Origin: an uncultured Chloroflexota bacterium
GTDB taxonomy: Bacteria > Chloroflexota > Dehalococcoidia > Lucifugimonadales > CAJXCD01
Length of the DNA stretch: 64,000 nucleotides
Assembly (NCBI GenBank): GCA_913051545.1
Contig: CAJXCD010000002.1
Span: forward strand, 62,001 to 126,000
Direction: 5' to 3'
The notes under the pieces were generated by a model, which saw only the letters and a program-made list of their open reading frames with translations, ran no database searches and was not told the origin of the DNA. Below, piece by piece: positions 17,581 to 25,808 of the stretch. Made by a program: the position numbers and the translations under genes. The stretch's first letter is position 1, and each line of letters starts with the position of its first letter.

Positions 17581-17958
17581 TTAATCCAACTGATTAGATA
17601 GATTGTCGGTAAAGTCAAATTTCAGTGTCCCCAAACCGGGAACTTCAAAACTCATAACAATTGTATGGGATCCTGGTTCCAGACTAAAATTATGTGATCG
17701 TATGGTTATATCTCTATTTATTGCCAGGGTAAATGTGTTTTCCTGATCTACTTCAGCAAACGAAACCTCACGTGCATCTAGAATGAAGAAGGTAGATAAT
17801 AAAGGTATCGTATTTCCATCCAGTATCAGGGGATACATTTTGTATGCGTACCCGGATCCTAAGCTGTTTCTTAATTTGAATTCAAATCCGTCTCCATATT
17901 TGCTCAAGCTATTTTTGACGTATAGTCGTTTAAGTATGAAGCTTGGTATAGAAATCAT
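17581..17958 (-). CDS. DUF6379-like protein (C-glycoside deglycosidase beta-subunit-like)
   Basis: 125 residues. The block FEFKLRNSLGSGYAYKMYPL and the C-terminal LEPGSHTIVMSFEVPGLGTL resemble the small beta-sandwich beta subunits of C-glycoside deglycosidases (DUF6379), as I recall that family. Those enzymes pair with a TIM-barrel alpha subunit that is not adjacent here. Neighbours on the same strand are a class II aldolase 15 bases upstream and a PIG-L hydrolase directly downstream, so a part in sugar or glycoside breakdown is likely. No signal peptide is seen. Confidence 0.6.
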   Translation of the reverse strand: MISIPSFILKRLYVKNSLSKYGDGFEFKLRNSLGSGYAYKMYPLILDGNTIPLLSTFFILDAREVSFAEVDQENTFTLAINRDITIRSHNFSLEPGSHTIVMSFEVPGLGTLKFDFTDNLSNQLD

Positions 17959-17960
17959 TT

Positions 17961-17974
17961 AACTGGTACCAGTT
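17961..17974. repeat. 14-bp perfect palindrome between aldolase and DUF6379 genes
   Basis: AACTGGTACCAGTT is self-complementary with no spacer, fills the gap between two genes and touches the aldolase stop codon. It also overlaps the zone where the DUF6379 ribosome site would lie. Function unknown; chance is possible at this length. Confidence 0.6.
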
Positions 17975-18672
17975 TATCCTTCACTATATATTTCCCGCTG
18001 ATTCATCATCTCGAAAATGGCCTCTTCTGCCGCTACTGATTCTTTTGGTATTCCGTTAATTTTTCCAAGCATTTTTGAATACACAAATATTTTTGTTAAG
18101 CGTTCGGTAAAGACCGAAATCTCTAGAGCTTGTTCCAAATCTGTACCTACTCCAACCGCCCCATGGTTTCGAAGAAGGGCTGCATTTCGGTTTCCTAGAG
18201 ATGTACAGATATTGTCAGCCAGATCTTGACTTCCAGGGAAGCCGTAGTCAGCCACATATATAGGTCCTCCTATAGTTACTACCATTTCGTCGACTATGGC
18301 TGGTATTTTATCTCCAGTGATAGAAGCTACTGTTGAGAATAAGGAGTGTGTGTGTATAACAGCCCCAACGTCTATTCGAGATTTATAGATTGCCACGTGC
18401 ATTAGTGATTCTGATGAAGGTATACACTGGCCTTCTACAGGATTCATGTCAAAGTCAACGACGGGTATTTGTTCTGCGGTAAGGCACGATAGAGATTGTC
18501 GAGATGGGGTTATAGCCATCAGATTTGTTTTCCCATTGTCATTTATACGCAGACTTACATTCCCAGACTTTCCTGATACCAACCCCGAGTGGTGTACAGA
18601 ACGGGCAGTGTTAGCAACTGATTCACGTTCCTTTATCCAATTGACCTTTGACTTATTATTATCTTCTCCCAT
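17974..18672 (-). CDS. Class II aldolase/adducin-family protein (fuculose-phosphate aldolase-like)
   Basis: 232 residues from ATG 18672, preceded by AAGGTG; an upstream in-frame extension to 18729 overlaps the preceding gene and is Cys-rich and unlike the family. The zinc-binding His pair in GAVIHTHSLFS, the SGKSGNVSLRI opening and LLRNHGAVGVG are typical. Members cleave fuculose-, ribulose- or rhamnulose-phosphates, or decarboxylate or epimerise related compounds. With the FGGY kinase upstream, a phosphorylated sugar as substrate is the natural inference. Confidence 0.87.
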   Translation of the reverse strand: MGEDNNKSKVNWIKERESVANTARSVHHSGLVSGKSGNVSLRINDNGKTNLMAITPSRQSLSCLTAEQIPVVDFDMNPVEGQCIPSSESLMHVAIYKSRIDVGAVIHTHSLFSTVASITGDKIPAIVDEMVVTIGGPIYVADYGFPGSQDLADNICTSLGNRNAALLRNHGAVGVGTDLEQALEISVFTERLTKIFVYSKMLGKINGIPKESVAAEEAIFEMMNQREIYSEG

Positions 18673-18704
18673 ATGACACACCTTTATACAGCAAATGGAA
18701 TATA

Positions 18705-19631
18705 CTAATTGACTACAGTCCAACCCCATGATTTCACTAATTTTCTAAGTTCATCCATTTCGTTTTCTGACATCGGATCTGATGGTGGTCTAGGATCTCC
18801 TATTGGGTATCCCAAAATTTTTGAAAGTCCTTTATGAACTGTACTCTGGCCACCTGTACGTTGGCTGACTTTTGTTTCCATTTCTACTATATCGTCATAT
18901 ACAGAATGGTAAAGTATCTCAGCTTCATCAAATTTCCCAGCTTTAAGCAGTCCCCACACCTTCATGTCATGTTTCGGGTTAGAATCTAGAATTGTTTGCA
19001 CGTAACCATGTCCCCCATTCTTAAAGCAGCGTACTGGGTTAGTACTATTATCGATGACATTAAAGCTGTCTTTAAACTTCAACATATCATCGTAATTAGG
19101 GTCCCCTGGCCATTTAACAGCAATGATATTTTCTATGTCGCTCATCTTGACTATGGTGTCCGCATCAATTTTTCCCCAGGTCATCCACCTAGTGTTATAG
19201 ATCATAATCCCTAGATCTATCTTGTTACTAACTTCATAATAATATTCGTATATATCTTGCTGAGTAGGTGAGTTAAAAACAGGAGGAGATATCTGAAGTC
19301 CTATTGCACCGAGGTCTGAAGCTCGTTTGGCATCTGCAATAGTTCTTTTTGTGTCTTTATGATGGATCCCTAGTAGTACGGGTGCTTTGCCTTGTGTTGC
19401 CTGAACGGCAGTTCCTAATAAAGCAGCCCATTCTGATTCATCTAGCATGGGGCCCTCGCCCAGGCCTGCTGCTATTTTTATTACCCCATTTTCATTCGAT
19501 ACTCCTCCGTCTATCATGCGTTGGATCATGGCATTTAGGGCGCCTAGATCGATCTCATATTTTTTGTCAAAAGGAGTTGGTACAGCTCCGAATGGGCCTA
19601 CAAACAACTTCTTTAATTTATTTCTATTCAT
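18705..19631 (-). CDS. Dihydrodipicolinate synthase/N-acetylneuraminate lyase-family aldolase
   Basis: 308 residues, TIM-barrel class I aldolase. The PFGAVPTPFD start, conserved YN at Tyr145, and Schiff-base Lys173 in IENIIAVKWP are present. Its position between a sugar kinase and a class II aldolase argues for a catabolic 2-keto-3-deoxy-acid lyase and not lysine biosynthesis. The gene starts 28 bases after the kinase stop. Confidence 0.87.
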   Translation of the reverse strand: MNRNKLKKLFVGPFGAVPTPFDKKYEIDLGALNAMIQRMIDGGVSNENGVIKIAAGLGEGPMLDESEWAALLGTAVQATQGKAPVLLGIHHKDTKRTIADAKRASDLGAIGLQISPPVFNSPTQQDIYEYYYEVSNKIDLGIMIYNTRWMTWGKIDADTIVKMSDIENIIAVKWPGDPNYDDMLKFKDSFNVIDNSTNPVRCFKNGGHGYVQTILDSNPKHDMKVWGLLKAGKFDEAEILYHSVYDDIVEMETKVSQRTGGQSTVHKGLSKILGYPIGDPRPPSDPMSENEMDELRKLVKSWGWTVVN

Positions 19632-19659
19632 ATTAACTCCACTGTATTTAATATAGTTT

Positions 19660-21165
19660 CTAAATTTCTATTTCACATATTTTATCGGAAGATTTCATCC
19701 AGTGAAAATAGTGCTCTTCATATTCCTGCGATTCAGACTTGTCAGGTTCTAATATCTTCATGTTATCACTAAGCAGTAAAGAGGTATTATTCAATGATGG
19801 TTTTCGGTTAATAGCGTTTAATACACATAGATAGGCTCCTAGTGAACTAACGTTGGGATTTGAAGATATTTTGACAGGTCTTCCTAAAACATTAACAATA
19901 ATTTCAGTCAATAAATTTGATGTCGTCATTCCCCCACCTATAGATACTTGTGGTGTTTGGAATCCTGAAACTCTCTGCAATTGTTCTAAGTTAGCTCGAA
20001 TTGCGTATGCGATGGACTCTAACGCTGACCTAACTATGTGTCCTCTTTCAGTGCCTCCAAAAGAAACTGGAGTTGGAAATAATATTCCTCCACTTTTAAA
20101 TCCTAAATTACTCACATTCATTTCAGGCTTACCGAAGAACGTCATAGTTCCTTCAGATCCCACTGGAATATCTGATGCAAGCATATCCATTTCCTCAAAA
20201 GATTCATTGTGTGATGCCAGTATCGTTTGAGACAGCCATTTGTAGGAATTGCCGGTATCTGTTGCACTGCTTTCGGCCACCCATGTATCTGGAGTTAAGA
20301 AACAACCTGCCCAAGTGCTTTGAGATTCGGATAATTTTGGTGTGTGAGTTATCATTTGGATCGGTGCACTCCATCCTGCGATTATACCCACCTCTTTCTC
20401 ATTAACAGTCGACATTCCTAGTAATCCGCACTGAGTGTCTGCACCTGAAACTACTACCGGTGTTCCAACAGGAATTCCAGTAGTAGCTGATACCAATTTC
20501 TGAACGATACCAACCGATGTTCCAGCACGTATTAAAGTAACGTTTGTGTTATCAACAAGAGGTGTGCCATCAAGCTTTATTGCGTTCCAGTCTTGATTAT
20601 GAATGTCTAGTAGCCCAGCTCCACTTGCCAGTGAATATTCACTGATGAGTTCTCCAGATAATCGATATATTATCCAATCGGCGAGACAAAGTGTATTAAC
20701 TGGATTACTGAACGAATCAGGACGATTTTTATGCATCCATCTTAGTTTGGCAGGTGCGAATAGCATAGAAGGGGTGTGTCCAGTGATTTTATAGATTTGT
20801 TCCCCTATAGTTTCGTCTATTTCTGCCCCTTCAAATACTGCTCTGCAATCGTGATTAGGTCCTGAATATATTTCACTGTTATTACTGTCTAGAAAAACTA
20901 TCCCCTGTCTCTGACTTGTAGCGGTGACGGCAATAATTTTCCCTTTAGATGATGCTATACGATTAGATGTTTTATATAACAGTTCACAAATGATTACCCA
21001 TACTTTTTTTGTATCGAATTCTTTTGCATAGGTTGGTGAGTCAGCCGAATTTAGATATGGCCAAGCTGCCTGATTTTGGAAAGATATGTTCCCGTTTTGG
21101 TCTATTGCTGAACAACGTATTGCACTTGTACCAGCATCTATCACTAATACGTATTCGTTATACAT
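19660..21165 (-). CDS. FGGY-family carbohydrate kinase (xylulokinase-like)
   Basis: 501 residues, normal length. The N-terminal phosphate loop VLVIDAGTSAIRCSAID begins at residue 6 and the C-terminal ATP-site segment VSIGGGMTTSNLLTEIIVNVLGRPV is clear. FGGY kinases phosphorylate sugars and polyols such as xylulose, gluconate, glycerol or erythritol. The precise sugar is not decidable. Its ATG overlaps the end of the 2-hydroxyacid dehydrogenase gene by eight bases, so translation is coupled. Confidence 0.9.
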   Translation of the reverse strand: MYNEYVLVIDAGTSAIRCSAIDQNGNISFQNQAAWPYLNSADSPTYAKEFDTKKVWVIICELLYKTSNRIASSKGKIIAVTATSQRQGIVFLDSNNSEIYSGPNHDCRAVFEGAEIDETIGEQIYKITGHTPSMLFAPAKLRWMHKNRPDSFSNPVNTLCLADWIIYRLSGELISEYSLASGAGLLDIHNQDWNAIKLDGTPLVDNTNVTLIRAGTSVGIVQKLVSATTGIPVGTPVVVSGADTQCGLLGMSTVNEKEVGIIAGWSAPIQMITHTPKLSESQSTWAGCFLTPDTWVAESSATDTGNSYKWLSQTILASHNESFEEMDMLASDIPVGSEGTMTFFGKPEMNVSNLGFKSGGILFPTPVSFGGTERGHIVRSALESIAYAIRANLEQLQRVSGFQTPQVSIGGGMTTSNLLTEIIVNVLGRPVKISSNPNVSSLGAYLCVLNAINRKPSLNNTSLLLSDNMKILEPDKSESQEYEEHYFHWMKSSDKICEIEI

Positions 21166-22162
21166 TGGAGCCCCAGATTTCCTGGTTCACTAAATTCTTG
21201 GGCTTATGCCCTCGAATAAATCTAAATATATCGCTTGTCATCATATTAGAATGACGTTCAATAGTTTCTTGAGTGGCTCCTCCCACGTGTGGTGTTAATA
21301 TGACATTATTGAGTGATAATAGTGGACTGGTCGGTTCTACAGGATGCGTTTCAAATACATCTAACGCTGCACCAGCCAAGGCACCTCGTTTCAAGGCAGT
21401 TATCAGGGCATTTTCGGACACTATTTCAGAGTTGGAAATGTTAATCAGGTATGACGAATCCTTCATGATCCTCAATCTGTGTGAGTCGAACATACCTCTC
21501 GTTTCACTTGTCAATGGCGCCGTAATAGTTACAAAATCTGATATTTGAAGGAGACATTCTAAAGATTTCGATTTAATATCTTTGGGAATTTCTGAGGTAT
21601 ATGGGTCATATACCAGGCATTTCATTCCTAAACCTTGTGCTACTGAGGACAATCGCGTGCCTATGGCTCCAAACCCAATTATTCCGACTGTACGGTTTGC
21701 TAGTTCAATCCCTTGCATTGTTATGTACGGTTCTACAGGGTTTTCCCACTTTTTCTTAATAATATACTGGTGTAAATATGGGATTTTCCTTGCTAGTGAA
21801 AGCATTAATCCTATGGCATGTTCAGCGACCGCTTGGTCATTCCGGCTAGGTGTATTTACTACTATCACTCCGTTCTTTGTTGCTGAATCTATATCTATAT
21901 GATCTGTAGAACCTCTACATACTCCTAAAAACTGTAAATTAGGAGTACCCTCAAACACCTCTTGAAATACAAAGTCAGATTCAATTACAAGTATATTTAT
22001 GCTCTCTTGTACTAGTCTTTCAGATAATTTATTTGGGTCCCATAAAATCCTCGTTTCAGCCCAGCTTTCATAAGTCACATCTATGGCCGTTTCTAAATCA
22101 CGCAATTTACAGTCGCTGAATGGCGATAGAATTAGAACATGATGTGATTTAGTTTCCCCCAT
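21158..22162 (-). CDS. D-isomer-specific 2-hydroxyacid dehydrogenase
   Basis: 334 residues. The NAD-binding GIIGFGAIGTRL motif, LINISNSEIVSENALITALKRG, and the catalytic HVGG near the end (His in LTPHVGGATQE) place it with phosphoglycerate/glyoxylate reductase-type enzymes. It appears to be the first gene of the sugar-acid catabolic operon running to the PIG-L gene. It contains a 9-bp perfect inverted repeat at 21920-21947. The actual 2-keto acid is unknown. Confidence 0.88.
   Translation of the reverse strand: MGETKSHHVLILSPFSDCKLRDLETAIDVTYESWAETRILWDPNKLSERLVQESINILVIESDFVFQEVFEGTPNLQFLGVCRGSTDHIDIDSATKNGVIVVNTPSRNDQAVAEHAIGLMLSLARKIPYLHQYIIKKKWENPVEPYITMQGIELANRTVGIIGFGAIGTRLSSVAQGLGMKCLVYDPYTSEIPKDIKSKSLECLLQISDFVTITAPLTSETRGMFDSHRLRIMKDSSYLINISNSEIVSENALITALKRGALAGAALDVFETHPVEPTSPLLSLNNVILTPHVGGATQETIERHSNMMTSDIFRFIRGHKPKNLVNQEIWGSNV
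21920..21947. repeat. Perfect inverted repeat, 9-bp arms, 10-nt loop, in coding sequence
   Basis: Arms TACTCCTAA (21920-21928) and TTAGGAGTA (21939-21947) lie inside the 2-hydroxyacid dehydrogenase gene. Shorter than the other repeats in the window and could be chance. Confidence 0.6.
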
Positions 22163-22165
22163 AAT

Positions 22166-22408
22166 TTATAAGTAACACTCAATAAGTAATACGGAATTGT
22201 TCATAAGTACTCTCATTTCACCTTCTACTATAATAGAAGGCCGAAGGTATTCCCTCCTTAAATCATACGGGAAATTTTCGATAGCATATCTCAACATAGT
22301 TCTTGCTATTTGTACAGCATACTTATCTAGGAAAGTTATTTCTACGTCCAGATTTTTCTTGCCAACTTTACGAAGCATCCATCCTACAGCTTTATATATT
22401 TTATCCAC
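22166..22408 (-). pseudogene. Remnant of a DNA alkylation repair (AlkD-like) gene
   Basis: About 80 residues from a GTG. The run YKAVGWMLRKVGKKNLDVEI and the later RTMLRYAIENFPYDLRREYL match the C-terminal helices of AlkD-type HEAT-repeat DNA glycosylases, which are normally about 230 residues. A TAA lies in frame three codons upstream and nothing AlkD-like precedes it before the divergent PhyH gene. The last 24 residues look like read-through past the normal end. The N-terminal two thirds are missing, so I call it a decayed fragment. It lies four bases ahead of the 2-hydroxyacid dehydrogenase start and may still be transcribed. Confidence 0.7.
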
Positions 22409-22557
22409 AGGATATTTTTAATTATCAGTATTCTAATAATAGATGTTGAATATATGCTATTAAGTTGTACTTCAATATAGTTCTTTCTATAATGACGCCT
22501 GATGCAATAAAATTATTCTAGATATTGATTAATATCATTATCGGGTAGGGAATCGTA

Positions 22558-23403
22558 ATGAAAACTACTAACCCGCTGAGTGCTGAGCAGATGTCATTCT
22601 TTGACACCTTTGGTTTTTTGTCATTTCCTAATCTACTTTCAGACCGGGTAGATCGTATCATTGAAGAATTTGAAGCGATATGGGCAGCAAATGGAGGTGG
22701 ACATAACGGTAAGCTTCACGACGGAGAAAAGCGCTCATCTATATTGCCATTCCCGGACAGGAGTGAGTATCTCAGTAGCCTACTAGATGATCCGCGTATA
22801 CATGATATTGCTTCTAGTATTTGTGGAGAAGACTTTAATTACTATGGGGGAGACGGGAATTTTTATTCGGGGGATACTAATTGGCACTCTGACGGATATG
22901 CCACTAGACCAGTTATTAGTATAAAAATTGCTTTTTATTTGGACAAACTCACTAGTACCACTGGTGCGCTGAGAGTTATTCCAGGGAGTCACAAAATTGG
23001 AGATAAATTCGGACTTTCTTTGGAAGAATACGTCAAGGATACTGAAACTACCTTGGGTATGGACCCAAGCGAAGTGCCTTCACAGGTATTAGAAATTACT
23101 CCCGGTGATATAGTTGTTTTCAATCATAGTATTAAGCATGCGTCCTTTGGAGGATCTTCTAGAAGACGAATGTTTACGATGAATTTTTCTGAACGGTATC
23201 CAGATGACAAGATTGATGATTTGAGAGAGCAGTTAGGTAGTGAATCGAGGTTTTGGATAGATCGAATACATGGAGAAGAGATGATTCGCACTGCATCCCC
23301 GGAACGCTGGGTCCATCTCGAACAGGTTCGTGCTAATGATACTCATTTAGCTGAATTGACTATGAAAAAAAAGAAGACAATGGAGGAACCATCTAGGGGA
23401 TAA
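22558..23403 (+). CDS. Phytanoyl-CoA dioxygenase (PhyH)-family oxygenase
   Basis: 281 residues. Fe(II)/2-oxoglutarate oxygenase family. The facial triad is seen as His110 and Asp112 in NWHSDGY and His194 in SIKHASFGG, with SRRRMFTMNF supplying the likely 2-oxoglutarate Arg. Substrate unknown; members hydroxylate many small molecules. It is convergent with the SDR gene at a nine-base gap. A second, distantly similar PhyH gene lies at 59507-60331. Confidence 0.87.
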   Translation: MKTTNPLSAEQMSFFDTFGFLSFPNLLSDRVDRIIEEFEAIWAANGGGHNGKLHDGEKRSSILPFPDRSEYLSSLLDDPRIHDIASSICGEDFNYYGGDGNFYSGDTNWHSDGYATRPVISIKIAFYLDKLTSTTGALRVIPGSHKIGDKFGLSLEEYVKDTETTLGMDPSEVPSQVLEITPGDIVVFNHSIKHASFGGSSRRRMFTMNFSERYPDDKIDDLREQLGSESRFWIDRIHGEEMIRTASPERWVHLEQVRANDTHLAELTMKKKKTMEEPSRG

Positions 23404-23412
23404 ATGATACTA

Positions 23413-24162
23413 TTATTGAGCTGTCATACCTCCGTCAATTAATAGATCTGAACCGGTGATAAATGACGACTCGTCCGAAGCTAGAAACAGTGCTCCATAT
23501 GCTACATCTTCCGCTGTACCGATCCGCCCAGCTGGTATTCTTTTAATTGAAGCTGCTCTGCCTTGAGGGGTACCAATATTTTCAGCGATCATTTCTGTAT
23601 CAATAGAACCAGGACTAATTGAGTTAACTCTGATGCCTTCACTCGCGTGCTGTATTGCAGCATGTTTAGTTAATATTCTCACCGCTGCTTTTGAAGCTCC
23701 GTAAGCTCCTCCCCTGCTGCTACCTACTATACCGGTTGTGGAACAGATATTTATTATGGATCCACCGTTAGCTTTGCGCATAGCAGGAATTACATATTTA
23801 GTTCCCAGAAATGCTCCCCTAGCATTCGTACTTATAACGTCATCCCATTCTTCCATGGATGTATTTTCGATAGTTGTAGTTCGGTATATGCTTGCATTAT
23901 TGACAAGTACATTTAGTGCCTTGAATTTATCTAAGGTGTGTTGGATAGCTAGTACCCAGTCTTTTTCGGAGGACACATCTAGTTTCACAAACGTTGCCTT
24001 ACCACCTCCAGAGGAGATATCTTGAGCCACCTTTTCTCCAAGAGTGGATAATACGTCTGCAACTACTACAGTAGCTCCTTCTGCAGAAAATAATTTAGCT
24101 TCGCATTCCCCTTGGCCTCGTGCGGCTCCCGTTATCAGGGCAACTTTCCCATTGAGTCTCAT
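23413..24162 (-). CDS. Short-chain dehydrogenase/reductase
   Basis: 249 residues, classical SDR. Cofactor motif TGAARGQGE near residue 15, NNAS, catalytic Ser in NICSTTG, and the YGASKAAV Tyr-Lys pair are all present. The C-terminal GSDLLIDGGMTAQ is typical of FabG-like and cyclopentanol/steroid dehydrogenase-like members. NADH versus NADPH use and substrate are undetermined. Confidence 0.92.
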   Translation of the reverse strand: MRLNGKVALITGAARGQGECEAKLFSAEGATVVVADVLSTLGEKVAQDISSGGGKATFVKLDVSSEKDWVLAIQHTLDKFKALNVLVNNASIYRTTTIENTSMEEWDDVISTNARGAFLGTKYVIPAMRKANGGSIINICSTTGIVGSSRGGAYGASKAAVRILTKHAAIQHASEGIRVNSISPGSIDTEMIAENIGTPQGRAASIKRIPAGRIGTAEDVAYGALFLASDESSFITGSDLLIDGGMTAQ

Positions 24163-24322
24163 TTTCCACCATGTGTTTATGAATGATTGTAAATATTTAG
24201 ATATTCTTAGGGCAGTGGATATTTAGAATAGACGTGATTGTAGCATTTTATTTAACTCGCCGGGTACATGTGCAATATAAGCGTCAAAATGTGACGTCCT
24301 TAATTTTTGGATAACCATAACC

Positions 24323-24360
24323 TTGACAGGAACATACGTTCTGTTCTAAACTGTTCTAAA
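24323..24360 (+). promoter_or_regulatory. Candidate promoter with LexA-like box and 10-bp tandem repeat
   Basis: A perfect -35 hexamer TTGACA lies at 24323-24328 and a weak -10 (TAAACT, 24347-24352) 18 bases on. Between them is GAACATACGTTC (24330-24341), which has the GAAC-N4-GTTC core of Gram-positive-type LexA boxes. The sequence CTGTTCTAAA is then repeated in tandem at 24341-24360. The start of the downstream small gene is at 24396. If LexA binds here, the small gene and ftsZ would be damage-responsive. Confidence 0.5.
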
Positions 24361-24395
24361 ATAAGCTATAAATAATATTCAATGGAGATGAAGAG

Positions 24396-24662
24396 ATGGA
24401 AGTACTAGATATTCCTAAAGTCGCGGCACAAGTCAAAATGGAAGGGATGCCTCCTATTCCTAAGCCTATATCGGTTTCTCCAAAAGATCTTCGTCGCGGT
24501 CAATCTGTAAGATATATTGGTCATCTTTCTGGCGGTCCTCGGTATGGTTCTAATGGAGTTGTAAGGGATACTCTCATGCGAGGGGCGTTAGTCGATCTAG
24601 GTTTATCCGGGAGGTGGAGGATTCCGTTTCATTTTCTTGTTCCTGTCACTAGGGTTGCCTAA
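24396..24662 (+). CDS. Small conserved-looking protein upstream of ftsZ
   Basis: 88 residues from ATG 24396 with GGAG eight bases upstream. I do not recognise it by name. A Pro-rich N-terminus is followed by LRRGQSVRYIGHLSGGPRYG and RGALVDLG.. RWRIPFHFLVPV, which reads like a small SH3/KOW-type beta-barrel. It is 47 bases ahead of ftsZ on the same strand and behind the same promoter, so a link to FtsZ function or regulation is an inference from position. Confidence 0.7.
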   Translation: MEVLDIPKVAAQVKMEGMPPIPKPISVSPKDLRRGQSVRYIGHLSGGPRYGSNGVVRDTLMRGALVDLGLSGRWRIPFHFLVPVTRVA

Positions 24663-24709
24663 CTTTCTATATATTCCTTTCAATTATTCTGTTGTAGGAG
24701 CGTATGGTA

Positions 24710-25795
24710 ATGAATCAGTTAACTAAAAATAGGGTAAGAATAACAGTAGTTGGGGTTGGAGGAGGAGGAGGAAATACACTTTCTCGTATCGTTGATTGTG
24801 GCAATGATGATATGGATTTACTGGCACTTAACACAGACCTGCAGGCATTAAATATGGTTCATGGTGCACAAACATTTGCAATTGGTCCGGAAACTACTAA
24901 TGGTATGGGCTCTGGTGGTGAGGCTGACGTAGGGAGGAAAGCAGTTAGAGAGAGCCAGGAAAAAGTGTCAGGAATTCTAGAAGGATCAGATGTGGTGTTC
25001 ATTACAGCTGGTATGGGGGGAGGTACCGGTACTGGCGGGGCACCAGTCGTTGCAGACATCGCCCGTAAGCAGGGTGCCCTTACCGTCGCGGTTGTGACAA
25101 CTCCTTTTTCGTTTGAAGGTCATTTGAGAACTGAAGTTGCCTCTAAAGGACTTCGTCAACTTGAGTCTAAAGTGGACACAATGATATGTGTAGACAATGA
25201 CCGGTTACTTTCGAATATAGATAGCAGTTCAAATTTGGATGATGCTTTCCAACTTGCGGATGATGTTCTGCGTCAAGGGGTCGAAGGTATTTCTAAAATT
25301 GTTACAGGTATCGGCGTGATTAATGTAGATTTTGCTGATGTTAAGACTATTATGTCTAACGGGGGAAGATCATTTATGGCTATAGGGACAGGGAAAGGAA
25401 ATTCTGCAGCAATAGATTCTGTTCAAGACGCGCTCGAAAATCCTATGTTTGATGCCCCAATAAAAGGGGCATCAGGAATATTGCTAAATATAAAAGGTGG
25501 AAAGAACCTCAAGATAAATGAAGTAGAAGCTATTACACAAATGATAAGCGATGCTAGTGGCTCAGATCCTCAGGTTATGTTTGGGCTTACAAAGGATAAC
25601 AGCAGACAGTGGAGGAAAAAAGTCGAAGTTACAGTTGTGGCAACTGGAGTTCAAGGGGTAAACGAATTGAATTCCGAAGCATCGAATGTTGGTCAGAAAG
25701 TTTTCTGTCCAGTCCCCAAACCTATGCCTAATTTTTCTAATAATCGAATACCTGCTTCATCTTTGTTGGGATCCCATTTTCACAAAGGATCTTAG
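24710..25795 (+). CDS. ftsZ: FtsZ-family tubulin-like GTPase
   Basis: 361 residues from ATG 24710, chosen because AGGAG lies nine bases upstream (ATG 24704 is only three away). GTP-binding features: VVGVGGGGGNTLSRIV, the signature MGGGTGTGGAP (GGAP in place of the commoner GAAP), and VTTPFSFEG. The catalytic T7 loop INVDFADVKTIM is intact, so it should polymerise and hydrolyse GTP. After residue 330 there is only a short polar tail without the DIPxFLR-type peptide that normally binds FtsA, SepF or ZipA. It carries an internal inverted repeat at 25450-25474. It probably forms the division ring, though a second FtsZ elsewhere cannot be excluded. Confidence 0.9.
   Translation: MNQLTKNRVRITVVGVGGGGGNTLSRIVDCGNDDMDLLALNTDLQALNMVHGAQTFAIGPETTNGMGSGGEADVGRKAVRESQEKVSGILEGSDVVFITAGMGGGTGTGGAPVVADIARKQGALTVAVVTTPFSFEGHLRTEVASKGLRQLESKVDTMICVDNDRLLSNIDSSSNLDDAFQLADDVLRQGVEGISKIVTGIGVINVDFADVKTIMSNGGRSFMAIGTGKGNSAAIDSVQDALENPMFDAPIKGASGILLNIKGGKNLKINEVEAITQMISDASGSDPQVMFGLTKDNSRQWRKKVEVTVVATGVQGVNELNSEASNVGQKVFCPVPKPMPNFSNNRIPASSLLGSHFHKGS
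25450..25474. repeat. Perfect inverted repeat, 9-bp arms, 7-nt loop, inside ftsZ
   Basis: Arms TGATGCCCC (25450-25458) and GGGGCATCA (25466-25474) flank an A-rich loop. GC-rich stem inside the ftsZ coding region, with no following T-run. Confidence 0.9.
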
Positions 25796-25808
25796 GGAAT
25801 TTACTAAA

